64,000 nucleotides of DNA, from NCBI GenBank assembly GCA_045652245.1, contig JAZRTY010000033.1:1-64000 (forward strand). Direction: 5' to 3'. The notes beneath the pieces were generated by a model, which ran no database searches, was not told where the DNA came from, and saw nothing but the letters and a program-made list of their open reading frames with translations. Made by a program: the position numbers and the translations under genes. Shown piece by piece: positions 23,154 to 31,608 of the stretch. How positions within the stretch are numbered: position 1 is the stretch's first letter; each line of letters opens with the position of its first letter. Origin of the DNA: SIG622 sp045652245 (lineage in GTDB: Bacteria > Bacillota > Clostridia > Oscillospirales > CAG-382).

Positions 23154-23329
23154 AGTGTATACCTCCGTTGTGAAAGATTGAAATAGGAGACTAAACTAAA
23201 TCTCTTATCTGACTATATTATACTATACTTTTGTCGCTTTGTCAACACTTTTTTGTGCGTAATCTTCTAATTTTGATAATAACAAATACTTTTTTAATAT
23301 AACATGAAAACAATTTTTCATTAAAGCAA

Positions 23330-23362
23330 AATCACCTGTAAAAGCAGATTTTACAGGTGATT
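23330..23362 (-). terminator. Terminator of pgi
   Basis: AATCACCTGTAAAA and TTTTACAGGTGATT pair over a five-base loop, 12 bases past the pgi stop codon. Confidence 0.85.
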
Positions 23363-23373
23363 ACATTTAAATT

Positions 23374-24714
23374 TTACATTCTCGCTTCAAGCTCTTTTTT
23401 TCTCTTTTCGTTTTCCTCGCCGGGCTTTCCGAGAAGAGCAAACATATTCTTCTTGTATGATTCAACTCCGGGCTGATTGAAAGGATTTACTCCGAGTATA
23501 TAACCTGATACAGCACATGCAAGTTCAAAGAAATATACCATATATCCGTAATCCTCTTCGTTTCTTGAAGGAATGCTGAGGATTATATTCGGAACCTCAC
23601 CGTCAATGTGTGCAAGGAGTGTTCCTTTAAACGCCTTTTCGCAAACAAACTGCAAGGATTTACCCGAGAGGAAATTCAATTTGTCAATATTGTTTTCGTC
23701 GTTTGGAATAATAATTTCGTCGTTTGACTTCTCGATATCTATTACGGTTTCAAAGATATTTCGCTGGCCCTCCTGAACAATCTGACCAAGAGAATGAAGG
23801 TCTGTCGAGTATATAACAGAAGCAGGGAAAATACCTTTTCCGTCTTTTCCTTCCGATTCGCCAAATAATTGCTTCCACCATTCATTCATATACATAAATG
23901 CCGGTTCATATGAAGCCATAATTTCAATAGCTTTTCCTTTGCGAAGAAGTGCGTTTCTTAAAACTGCATATTTATATGCTGCATTTTTCTCAATATCACA
24001 TATCTTCAGTTCATTTGCAGCCTTCAGTGCTCCATTCATAATTTTATCGATATCACAACCGGCAACTGCAATTGGAAGAAGTCCACAAGCAGTAAGCACA
24101 GAGTATCTGCCACCGACATTATCAGGTATTATGAAGGTCTCATAACCTTCTTTGTCTGAAAATTCTCTCAGAGTGCCTTTTTCCTTGTCGGTTGTCGCAT
24201 AAATTCTTTTAGCAGCGCCCTCTTTTCCGTACTTTTTTTCGAGCATTTCACGTAAGATTCTGAAAGCTATGGCGGGTTCGGTTGTAGTACCCGATTTTGA
24301 TATTATATTAACAGAAAAATCTCTGTCGCCAATAATTTTTAACAGCTCACAAAGAGAAGAGGAGCTCATAGAATTTCCTGCAAAATAAATTTCGGGTGTA
24401 TCCTTTGCAAAAGAATTGTACATTGGTGATTTTATAAATTCAATAGCAGCTCTGGCTCCGAGATATGAACCGCCAATACCAATTACAACTAAAACCTTTG
24501 AATCTTTTTTTATTCTTTCTGCCGCAAATTTTATACGCTCAAATTCAGCCTTATCATAATTTGACGGCAGGTCGTACCAACCCAGAAAATCATTGCCTGG
24601 TCCTGATTTACTTATGATTTTATTGTGTGCGTCTAAAAGTTCAGGAAGAATTGCGTTAATATCATCCTTAGAAATAAAATTGTCACAAAATTTAGAATTG
24701 CATCTAATAGCCAT
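23374..24714 (-). CDS. pgi: Glucose-6-phosphate isomerase
   Basis: 446 residues, the short Gram-positive form. Signatures: VLVVIGIGGSYLGARAAIEF (about 75-94), NIISKSGTTTEPAIAFR (about 137-153), GGRYSVLTACGLLPIA (about 203-218) and the C-terminal catalytic region ending with GVESYKKNMFALLGKPG. It interconverts glucose-6-phosphate and fructose-6-phosphate in glycolysis. Start chosen at ATG 24714; a GTG at 24726 is possible but overlaps the weak GGGTGG ribosome site. Separated from dacF upstream by about 70 bases, probably with read-through. Confidence 0.96.
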   Translation of the reverse strand: MAIRCNSKFCDNFISKDDINAILPELLDAHNKIISKSGPGNDFLGWYDLPSNYDKAEFERIKFAAERIKKDSKVLVVIGIGGSYLGARAAIEFIKSPMYNSFAKDTPEIYFAGNSMSSSSLCELLKIIGDRDFSVNIISKSGTTTEPAIAFRILREMLEKKYGKEGAAKRIYATTDKEKGTLREFSDKEGYETFIIPDNVGGRYSVLTACGLLPIAVAGCDIDKIMNGALKAANELKICDIEKNAAYKYAVLRNALLRKGKAIEIMASYEPAFMYMNEWWKQLFGESEGKDGKGIFPASVIYSTDLHSLGQIVQEGQRNIFETVIDIEKSNDEIIIPNDENNIDKLNFLSGKSLQFVCEKAFKGTLLAHIDGEVPNIILSIPSRNEEDYGYMVYFFELACAVSGYILGVNPFNQPGVESYKKNMFALLGKPGEENEKRKKELEARM

Positions 24715-24782
24715 ATTATTAACCACCCGAAATTGAATATATTGTCTGTATACATTGGCACACCTTATTGACCAACTTCCTT

Positions 24783-25952
24783 TTATTTTTTTATTATTAA
24801 ATTTTTGAAAATTTTATTTAGCAGGTCAAGATAATTCGTTTTTTCACAGCTTTCCTTTGCGGTAATTTCAGCGACACCAAGCTTTTCGCCGTTTATACTG
24901 TATATTATTTCTCCTACCTTGTCACCTGCAGCTACAGGAGCATGTAATTTTTCAGGTAAAACTACTTCTTCCTGTACATTTGCAGTTTTATTTTTTGTCA
25001 AAAGAAAACTACAGGGCTCATATCCGATTTTTACAGATTCAAGCTTTCCTCCTATAATCGGTAAATCTTCAAGTTCATTTACCTTTGTTGTATAGTTGGC
25101 GAAATTGGAAAAACCATAATCAAGAAGTTTTCTCGCATCCTCGAACCTTTCATCAGAGGTTTTACACTTCATTACTGTCGCAATAAGACTAAGATTATCT
25201 CTCGAAGCCGTCGCCGAGAGACAATACAAGGCACTTGCAGTAAAACCGGTTTTCATACCTGTTGCACCTTTGTAGAATCTTATAAGCTTATTTGTGTTTG
25301 AAAGCCCCATCTCGCCGTTCCTGAGTGAATCCATCCATATTGTCGTATAATTGAATATTGTATCATATTTATATAATTCTCTTGTCATAAGAGCAATATC
25401 ATACGCACTTGTAAAATGACCTTCCTCGGGAAGTCCCGTTGAATTTTTAAAACAGGTATCAGCCATTCCAAGCTCCTGAGCTTTCTTATTCATCAATGCT
25501 ACAAAGGCTTCTTCACTTCCTGCCAGATGCTCAGCCATAGCAACCGTACAGTCGTTTGCTGATACCACAACGATTGCCTTTAGCATTTCATCAACAGTTA
25601 ATTCCTCACCAAATTCAAGCCAGATTTGAGAGCCTCCCATTTGTGATGCTTTTAAGCTTCCGGAGACTTTAGTGTCAAGACTAATTGCACCATTTTCAAG
25701 CGCCTCCATAATAAGCAATAGTGTCATTACCTTTGTTACAGATGCAGGCTCAAGTCTTTCGTGTGAATTATTTTCATATAATACTTCTCCTGTAGCATAA
25801 TCCATAAGACACGCAGAACCGCCCTTCAGACCTAAATCAACAATGTTTCCTATCGTCTCTATTTCACTGTAGAGTCTTGCGTTTGCGTTTATATTAAATA
25901 ACAATGCTGCAACAATTATCGGTACTAATATTTTTTTAAGATTGAATTTCAT
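24783..25952 (-). CDS. dacF: D-alanyl-D-alanine carboxypeptidase (DacF/PBP5 type)
   Basis: 389 residues with a signal peptide (about 1-25). All three serine DD-peptidase motifs are present: SVTK (PASVTKVMTLL, about residue 76), SAN (VVSANDCTVAMAEH, about 132) and KTG (GATGMKTGFTASALYC, about 232). A C-terminal PBP5-like beta domain and an amphipathic tail (LLNKIFKNLIIKK) anchor it at the membrane outer face. It trims the terminal D-Ala from peptidoglycan pentapeptides; DacF homologs serve the spore cortex. Contrast with the motif-altered homolog at 17758. Confidence 0.93.
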   Translation of the reverse strand: MKFNLKKILVPIIVAALLFNINANARLYSEIETIGNIVDLGLKGGSACLMDYATGEVLYENNSHERLEPASVTKVMTLLLIMEALENGAISLDTKVSGSLKASQMGGSQIWLEFGEELTVDEMLKAIVVVSANDCTVAMAEHLAGSEEAFVALMNKKAQELGMADTCFKNSTGLPEEGHFTSAYDIALMTRELYKYDTIFNYTTIWMDSLRNGEMGLSNTNKLIRFYKGATGMKTGFTASALYCLSATASRDNLSLIATVMKCKTSDERFEDARKLLDYGFSNFANYTTKVNELEDLPIIGGKLESVKIGYEPCSFLLTKNKTANVQEEVVLPEKLHAPVAAGDKVGEIIYSINGEKLGVAEITAKESCEKTNYLDLLNKIFKNLIIKK

Positions 25953-26116
25953 ATTTAAACCTCACACTTTTAATTTTAATAAAATTATATGCAAATTTAT
26001 TTAAAATAAACTATTTTTGTAAAACTATCAAAAATTCCCTTAGAATTTGTGTATTTAAAAATATTTTTTAGAAATAATATTATTGCACAACAAGTGCAAA
26101 AGAAAGGAAAAAGCAT

Positions 26117-26440
26117 ATGAAAAAATATATGACAATCTTTATTCTCACACTTGCTGTTTCTCTGTCAACATTCCTTACCTCATGTGGTGGCACAGACGCC
26201 TCAACAAATAACGGAAGTGACACCGGTGTAAATGGTAATAACGGAGGAGTGGCAAGCGATGTCAACAGAGCTATCGATGATACCATGGATGATTTCGGAA
26301 ACGAAAATGTCGATGAATATCAGGGTAATAGAATCGATAACTGGGAAACTAACGACACGGCTGATAATGATTATTCAAACAACGCTGACATGAGCTATGA
26401 TTCAAATGGTGTTACGGAAGGCTCAACATTAAATTTCTAA
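26117..26440 (+). CDS. Small Asn/Asp-rich lipoprotein
   Basis: 107 residues. A type II signal peptide (MKKYMTIFILTLAVSLSTFLTSC) places the lipidated Cys at 23. The mature part is low-complexity, rich in Asn, Asp, Gly and Thr (NNGSDTGVNGNNGG ... NDTADNDYSNNADMSY), probably disordered at the cell surface. No domain is recognisable. It has an AAAGGAAAA ribosome site and a terminator directly behind. Divergent from dacF. Confidence 0.8.
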   Translation: MKKYMTIFILTLAVSLSTFLTSCGGTDASTNNGSDTGVNGNNGGVASDVNRAIDDTMDDFGNENVDEYQGNRIDNWETNDTADNDYSNNADMSYDSNGVTEGSTLNF

Positions 26441-26448
26441 CATTTTTA

Positions 26449-26482
26449 ATAACGTCCGTCCTGTAAAAGGAGGGCGTTATAA
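26449..26482 (+). terminator. Terminator of the lipoprotein gene
   Basis: AACGTCCGTCCT and AGGAGGGCGTT form an imperfect stem around TGTAAA, followed by ATAATTTTATTT. Confidence 0.65.
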
Positions 26483-26507
26483 TTTTATTTATTAAGTCCT
26501 TAAAATG

Positions 26508-26536
26508 TTGACAATTGAAGAAAGATATGGTAAAAT
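26508..26536 (+). promoter_or_regulatory. Promoter of the DUF3842 gene
   Basis: TTGACA, 17-base spacer, TAAAAT. Confidence 0.85.
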
Positions 26537-26569
26537 ACAGGTGAAATAATTTTTAATTGGGTGATATAA

Positions 26570-26974
26570 ATGAAAATAGTTGTAATTGATGGACAAGGTG
26601 GGGGAGTCGGAAAACAGGTAATAGCTTCAATCAGAGCAAATTTACCGAAGCTTGAAATAACTGCAATAGGCACAAACAGCGCAGCGACCGCCGCCATGCT
26701 GAAGGCAGGTGCTACTAATGCCGCAACAGGAGAAAATGCAGTTGTAGTCGCCTGCAGAAGCGCCGATGCTATTATTGGTCCTGTTGGTATTACAATTGCT
26801 GATGCACTCCTTGGTGAGATTACTCCTACAATGGCTGTTGCAGTCGGACAGAGTACTGCTGAAAAGTTATTATTCCCGATAAATCACTGCAATAATATTG
26901 TTTTAGGGGTCTCTGATTTAACAATCAAAAATCTTGTTGATGAAATGATAAAAGAGCTTAAAAAAATGGTGTAA
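26570..26974 (+). CDS. DUF3842 family protein
   Basis: 134 residues, full-length for DUF3842. The N-terminus MKIVVIDGQGGGVGKQVI is a Rossmann/P-loop-like dinucleotide-binding start, followed by GTNSAATAAMLKAGA and ADAIIGPVGITIADALLGEITP, the family core. The function is not known; conservation in anaerobic Clostridia suggests a metabolic or regulatory nucleotide-binding role. It immediately precedes the lar operon promoter, but the promoter at 26979 makes the next operon independent. Confidence 0.88.
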   Translation: MKIVVIDGQGGGVGKQVIASIRANLPKLEITAIGTNSAATAAMLKAGATNAATGENAVVVACRSADAIIGPVGITIADALLGEITPTMAVAVGQSTAEKLLFPINHCNNIVLGVSDLTIKNLVDEMIKELKKMV

Positions 26975-26978
26975 GCTA

Positions 26979-27007
26979 TTGACAAGTAATGCAATTTATG
27001 CTATACT
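26979..27007 (+). promoter_or_regulatory. Promoter of the lar operon
   Basis: TTGACA, 17-base spacer, TATACT. Followed by an unusually long leader (about 140 bases to the larE start) that ends in a terminator hairpin. Confidence 0.88.
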
Positions 27008-27013
27008 TTATAC

Positions 27014-27138
27014 ATTCGTCGGTATGAAATCGACATTGCAGCCTGAAGTGTTGCTTAATTTGTCTTTTTAATAATAAAGAATTATGTATGTGTACTATGA
27101 AGGTATATGATTTTCAGGAGAAAATCGTATGCCTTTTT
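27014..27138 (+). promoter_or_regulatory. Leader with attenuator-like terminator upstream of larE
   Basis: A perfect 16-bp stem (AAGGTATATGATTTTC at 27100-27115 with GAAAATCGTATGCCTT at 27120-27135, two G-U pairs, loop AGGA) is followed by TTTTT. It lies between the promoter and the larE ribosome site (GGAGG at 27147). An intrinsic terminator in this place means the operon must be controlled by premature termination. The upstream part (27022-27060) has further short stems (GTCG/CGAC around 27022-27038, GCAGCC...GTTGC). It does not match any riboswitch consensus I can recall; a metal- or cofactor-sensing RNA or protein antiterminator are the options. Confidence 0.75.
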
Positions 27139-27156
27139 ATATTTTCGGAGGTTAAA

Positions 27157-27903
27157 ATGAATTTAGAAGATTTTTTCAAAGAAAATCCTAAAGTCGCAGT
27201 TGCATTCTCCGGCGGTGTTGATTCTGCTTACCTTTTATATGCTGCGAGTAAATATGCAAAAGAAGTACGAGCATATTATGTAAAATCGGATTTTCAACCA
27301 CAATTTGAGCTTGATGATGCAACAAGACTTGCAAATGAGCTCTGTGCTGAAATGACGGTTATTTCGCTGGATGTATTATCTTGCGATTCAATTGTAAAAA
27401 ACCCAAGTAACAGATGCTATTTTTGTAAAAAAATGATTTTCAATACAATTTATAAAGCAGCAGCTGAGGATGGATTCGAAATATTGCTTGACGGTACCAA
27501 TGCTTCGGATGTTGAGGCAGACAGACCCGGAATGAAAGCATTACGTGAGCTTCAGGTGCGTTCTCCTCTTCGTGAATGTGGTCTTACAAAAGCTCAAATT
27601 CGTGAGCTTTCAAAAGAAGCTGGCCTCTTTACCTGGGATAAACCCTCATATTCTTGTCTTGCTACGAGAATTACAACTAACGAGGAAATTACAAAGATAA
27701 AGCTAGAAGCCATTGAAAAATCGGAAAACTTCCTTTTTAAATTGGGTTTTTCTGATTTTCGTGTACGGATGAATGCTGATAATGCAAGACTGCAAATTCG
27801 AAATGAGCAAATTCCTCTTTTAGTTCAGAACCGTGAAGAAATTTTAGAGGAATTCAAAAAATATTTTTCAGGTGTATTTCTTGATCTGGAGGTTAGAAAA
27901 TGA
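27157..27903 (+). CDS. larE: LarE, sacrificial sulfur transferase for the nickel-pincer cofactor
   Basis: 248 residues. The PP-loop ATP pyrophosphatase motif is FSGGVDSAYLL (17-27). Three cysteines, Cys87 and Cys90 (NRCYFCKK) and Cys167 (KPSYSCLATR), are arranged as in LarE forms that carry a 4Fe-4S cluster and use it to supply sulfur, instead of sacrificing a single Cys. It adenylates the dinucleotide produced by LarB and converts carboxylates to thiocarboxylates. The start at 27157 follows TCGGAGG; a longer in-frame start would place the terminator hairpin in the coding region. Overlaps larB by four bases. Confidence 0.93.
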   Translation: MNLEDFFKENPKVAVAFSGGVDSAYLLYAASKYAKEVRAYYVKSDFQPQFELDDATRLANELCAEMTVISLDVLSCDSIVKNPSNRCYFCKKMIFNTIYKAAAEDGFEILLDGTNASDVEADRPGMKALRELQVRSPLRECGLTKAQIRELSKEAGLFTWDKPSYSCLATRITTNEEITKIKLEAIEKSENFLFKLGFSDFRVRMNADNARLQIRNEQIPLLVQNREEILEEFKKYFSGVFLDLEVRK

Positions 27904-28655
27904 ATACAGACATAAAAAAAACATTAGAGGCGCTAAAAAACGGAGAGCTTTCTGTAGATGAAGCTCTGCTTGCGATAAAAAAACAACCCTTTGAGGATAT
28001 AGGCTATGCTAAGGTTGATTTTCACAGAAATATTCGACAAGGAGCTGCCGAGGTAATTTACGGTGCAGGTAAAACTGCACAGCAGATGATTGGAATTGTC
28101 GAAAGAATGCTTGAAAACGGCCAGAAAACAATTCTGATTACCAGACTTTCACCTGAATCAGCTGAAATTATCGGTAAGAAATTTACGTTGGACTATCGTA
28201 ACGATGCAAAGATTGGCATTATTGGTGATATGCCGAAACCATATGGAATTGGAAAAATAGTTGTAGCTACCGGTGGTACCTCGGATATTCCTGTAGCCGA
28301 GGAAGCTGCACTTACTGCCGAGGCGCACGGAAACGAGGTTGTACGTCTTTATGATGTTGGCGTTGCAGGACTTCACAGACTTCTTAAATATATGGACGAA
28401 ATCATGAGCGCAACTGTAATTATCGCGATAGCCGGAATGGAGGGTGCACTTGCAAGCGTTATCGGAGGACTTGCAGATTGTCCGGTTATTGCCGTTCCGA
28501 CAAGCGTAGGTTACGGCGCATCCTTTGGAGGAGTATCTGCTCTTTTATCAATGTTGAACTCCTGCGCAAGCGGTGTTTCTGTAGTTAATATTGATAATGG
28601 CTTTGGTGCCGGTTATCTTGCAAGTATGATTAACCATATGGAGGTAAAGAAATGA
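27900..28655 (+). CDS. larB: LarB, nicotinic acid adenine dinucleotide carboxylase/hydrolase
   Basis: 251 residues, normal length. The C-terminal part is an AIR-carboxylase (PurE)-like fold, visible in VVATGGTSDIPVAEEAALTAE (about 122-142), IIAIAGMEGALASVIGGLADCPVIAVPTSVGYG (about 178-210) and a Gly-rich end. LarB carboxylates the pyridinium ring of NaAD and cleaves the phosphoanhydride, the first step of nickel-pincer nucleotide synthesis. It overlaps larE and larC by four bases each, so the three are translationally coupled. Confidence 0.95.
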   Translation: MNTDIKKTLEALKNGELSVDEALLAIKKQPFEDIGYAKVDFHRNIRQGAAEVIYGAGKTAQQMIGIVERMLENGQKTILITRLSPESAEIIGKKFTLDYRNDAKIGIIGDMPKPYGIGKIVVATGGTSDIPVAEEAALTAEAHGNEVVRLYDVGVAGLHRLLKYMDEIMSATVIIAIAGMEGALASVIGGLADCPVIAVPTSVGYGASFGGVSALLSMLNSCASGVSVVNIDNGFGAGYLASMINHMEVKK

Positions 28656-29986
28656 GGACTTTATATATCGATTGTGGTATGGGGGCTGCAGGCGATATGC
28701 TGACAGGAGCATTGCTTGAGCTTTTTGACAATCCTGAAGATGTTATTTCAGAATTAAATAATATTGGAATCCCGAAAGTTAAATTTGAAAGTGAAAAATC
28801 AGTAAAATGTGGTATTACCGGTACTCATATTTCTGTGTCGGTAGACGGCAAAGAAGAAGAAAGCTCTGATTTTAACCATGAACATAATCATTCACACGGT
28901 CACGAGCATTCACACACTCATAATCACACTCACGGACATAGTCATGAGCATAATAATTCCATTATGGGGGGGATTGGGCATTTAATCAGTCATCTTCATA
29001 AACATAACCATTCACATGATGACGAAAGTGCACACAGTCACACTCATAGTCACAATAGTCTTGCAGATATTGAACACATAGTAAGAGGACACCTACCTGT
29101 TTCTGAAAAGGTAAAAAATGATATAATGTCAATATATGAGCTTATAGCTGAGGCTGAAAGTCACGCTCACGGAGTGCCTGTATCAGAAATTCACTTCCAT
29201 GAAGTCGGAACACTTGATGCCGTTGCAGATATTACAGCTGTATGTGTTTTGATGGAAAAAATTGCACCTGAACAGATTATAGTTTCTCCCGTTCATGTCG
29301 GAAGCGGGAAAGTAAAATGCGCCCACGGAATATTGCCTGTGCCTGCCCCTGCAACAGCGCATATACTCCGTGATGTACCGATTTACGGTGGAAGTATTAA
29401 GGGTGAATTGTGTACTCCGACCGGTGCTGCAATTCTCAAGCATTTTGCCACAAGCTTTTCTGATATGCCGGTTATGAAAACTCAATCTATTGGTTATGGT
29501 ATGGGAAAAAAGGATTTTGAAGTAGCAAACTGCGTAAGAATTCTTCTTGGTGAAACTAATGAGCTCGGTGATTCTGTTCTTGAACTTTCTTGTAACATTG
29601 ATGATATGACCTCTGAAGCCGTAGGCTTTGCAATCGAAAGACTGTTTTCAACAGGTGCTCTTGATGTTTATACCGTACCGATTGGCATGAAAAAGTCAAG
29701 ACCCGGAATTCTTCTATCCGTTATGTGTGAGGTCGCGGACAGAGAGATTATTCTTGAGGCAATATTCAAGCATACTACAACGCTTGGCATTCGTGAAAAA
29801 ATTTGTAAACGTTACATTCTAAACCGTGAAATCCAAGCCGAGAACACAAAATACGGAATGGTACATAAAAAAGTTTCAAAAGGCTACGGGGTTGTGCGTG
29901 AAAAATATGAGTATGAAGATATTGCTGAAATTGCCCGACGCGAAAATAAGTCATTTTCTGAAGTTATGAAAGATATCAAGCAATAA
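28652..29986 (+). CDS. larC: LarC, nickel insertase (intact, with His-rich insert)
   Basis: 444 residues. The N-terminus RTLYIDCGMGAAGDMLTGALL and the C-terminal TSEAVGFAIERLF / REKICKRYILNRE blocks identify LarC. Between residues about 74 and 135 is a His-rich insert (NHSHGHEHSHTHNHTHGHSH and a second run) that would bind nickel. In several bacteria LarC needs a programmed frameshift (LarC1/LarC2); here a single continuous frame covers both parts. It inserts Ni into the pincer nucleotide in a CTP-dependent reaction. The ABC transporter that follows probably brings the metal. Confidence 0.95.
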   Translation: MRTLYIDCGMGAAGDMLTGALLELFDNPEDVISELNNIGIPKVKFESEKSVKCGITGTHISVSVDGKEEESSDFNHEHNHSHGHEHSHTHNHTHGHSHEHNNSIMGGIGHLISHLHKHNHSHDDESAHSHTHSHNSLADIEHIVRGHLPVSEKVKNDIMSIYELIAEAESHAHGVPVSEIHFHEVGTLDAVADITAVCVLMEKIAPEQIIVSPVHVGSGKVKCAHGILPVPAPATAHILRDVPIYGGSIKGELCTPTGAAILKHFATSFSDMPVMKTQSIGYGMGKKDFEVANCVRILLGETNELGDSVLELSCNIDDMTSEAVGFAIERLFSTGALDVYTVPIGMKKSRPGILLSVMCEVADREIILEAIFKHTTTLGIREKICKRYILNREIQAENTKYGMVHKKVSKGYGVVREKYEYEDIAEIARRENKSFSEVMKDIKQ

Positions 29987-30011
29987 TATTTGTAATCGAA
30001 AGGAAAATATA

Positions 30012-31559
30012 ATGTACAGTTTTTTAAAAAAAATTTCAATATTTTTAGTAATGTTATTTTTTACTTTTATTATTGTTTCCTGCGACAATGTTGAAGATAC
30101 TACTTCTACCTTAGTTTATGGCAGTGCCGATTATACTTCAATTAACCCTATAATGAACGAACATTGCGAAATTCAGCACCTTTTGTTCGACGGACTTATG
30201 GATCGTGACAATGACGGAAATCTTATTTACTCACTTGCTCAGAGTCATACCTACAACGAGGAAACATTAACATATAATTTTGAACTTCGTAACGATGTTC
30301 TCTGGCATGACGGCGAAAAATTTACAGCACAGGATGTAAAATTCACAATTGAAGCAATTATGAATCCCGATAACGGTTCTGAAAATATGCCAAATTACGA
30401 GGAAATTTCTGAAATACAGATTATTAATGATTATAAAATTTCTTTTGTACTGTCTGAGCCTAATGCCGCGTTCCTTGATTACATGACAATGTCAATTCTT
30501 CCGCATCACTTGCTCGATGGTGAAGATATGTGGGAATCCGACTATTTCAGAAATCCTGTCGGCACAGGTCCGTATAAGCTTTATAAATGGGATATAGGTC
30601 AAAATATCATTATGGATAAAAATGACGAATATTTCCTATCGGTTCCGAAAATAGACAGGATTGTATTTAAAATTGTCAACGACGACAGCATAAGAGCAAT
30701 GCTTCTTAAAGCCGGCGAGCTTGACATAGCACAGATAACCCCAAAGGACTATAGTATTTTTGATGGTAATGAGAATTTTGCTATCTATGAAATGAAAACC
30801 TCAGATTATCGCGGAATACTTTATAATTTTAATAATGAATTCTGGCAAATAAATGCTGATATTATTCCGGCTATAAATTACGCAATTGACAGACAAGCGA
30901 TTCTTGACGCAGTTCTGCTTGGCAAGGGCGAGGTTGCTTATAGTCCGCTTCAGCGAAATATTTATAACAATGAAAATGTAGAACGTTACGATTATAATCC
31001 CGGAAAATCAATTGAAATACTAAACAATCTTGGGTGTATCAAGGATAGCGATGGACATTGGATCAGGGACGGCAAGAAATTAAGCTTTACTATTAACGCA
31101 ACGCCGGGTGATCGTGTACGCATTGATATGGCTCAGATTGCAGCACAACAGCTTCGAGACATAGGATTCGATGTGCAGGCAAATGTTCCTGCCAACGGAA
31201 TCGACTGGGGAAATCAGGAATGCTGCATAATCGGCTGGGGTTCGCCATTTGATGCTGATGACCATACCTATAAAGTATTCGGCACAAACAAGGGTGCTAA
31301 CTATTCAGGTTATTCCAATGAGCTTGTTGATAAATATCTTACAGAAGCACGAAAAACGTCGGATAATGAAAGTCGTGCTCTGTCATATTCCGATTTTCAG
31401 TCAGAGCTTGCAAAATCGCCGGCGTATACTTTCTTCTGCTATATTGATGCAATTTATGTAGCCGACAAGAAAATTCTTGGAATCGATCCTGATATAATTC
31501 TCGGTCATCACGGTGTCGGAATTTTCAGAAATATATGCGACTGGGAAATAATTTATTAG
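30012..31559 (+). CDS. Substrate-binding lipoprotein of an oligopeptide/nickel-type ABC transporter
   Basis: 515 residues. Signal peptide with lipobox IVSC (Cys at 24), then a SBP family 5 fold: TSTLVYGSADYTSINPIMNE at the mature N-terminus, YNFELRNDVLWHDGEKFTAQDVKFTIEAI (about 92-120) and NPVGTGPYKLYKW (about 179-191). The family includes OppA, DppA and NikA. Its position behind larC suggests nickel (or a nickel chelate) as ligand, but peptide uptake cannot be excluded from sequence. It begins 25 bases after larC with AAAGGAAAA as ribosome site. Confidence 0.88.
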   Translation: MYSFLKKISIFLVMLFFTFIIVSCDNVEDTTSTLVYGSADYTSINPIMNEHCEIQHLLFDGLMDRDNDGNLIYSLAQSHTYNEETLTYNFELRNDVLWHDGEKFTAQDVKFTIEAIMNPDNGSENMPNYEEISEIQIINDYKISFVLSEPNAAFLDYMTMSILPHHLLDGEDMWESDYFRNPVGTGPYKLYKWDIGQNIIMDKNDEYFLSVPKIDRIVFKIVNDDSIRAMLLKAGELDIAQITPKDYSIFDGNENFAIYEMKTSDYRGILYNFNNEFWQINADIIPAINYAIDRQAILDAVLLGKGEVAYSPLQRNIYNNENVERYDYNPGKSIEILNNLGCIKDSDGHWIRDGKKLSFTINATPGDRVRIDMAQIAAQQLRDIGFDVQANVPANGIDWGNQECCIIGWGSPFDADDHTYKVFGTNKGANYSGYSNELVDKYLTEARKTSDNESRALSYSDFQSELAKSPAYTFFCYIDAIYVADKKILGIDPDIILGHHGVGIFRNICDWEIIY

Positions 31560-31608
31560 TTTACTGATTTATTCTTAATGTGTATTGCACTTGACGGGTG
31601 GTGAGATT

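Noticed and set aside
27014..27138. Known NiCo, fluoride or T-box leader
   Set aside because: Conserved cores of these RNAs could not be recognised; only the terminator part is certain.
28860..29070. His-rich repeats in larC taken as a nucleotide repeat array or CRISPR
   Set aside because: Repeats are short CAT/CAC codon runs inside a continuous LarC frame; no CRISPR array is seen in the window.
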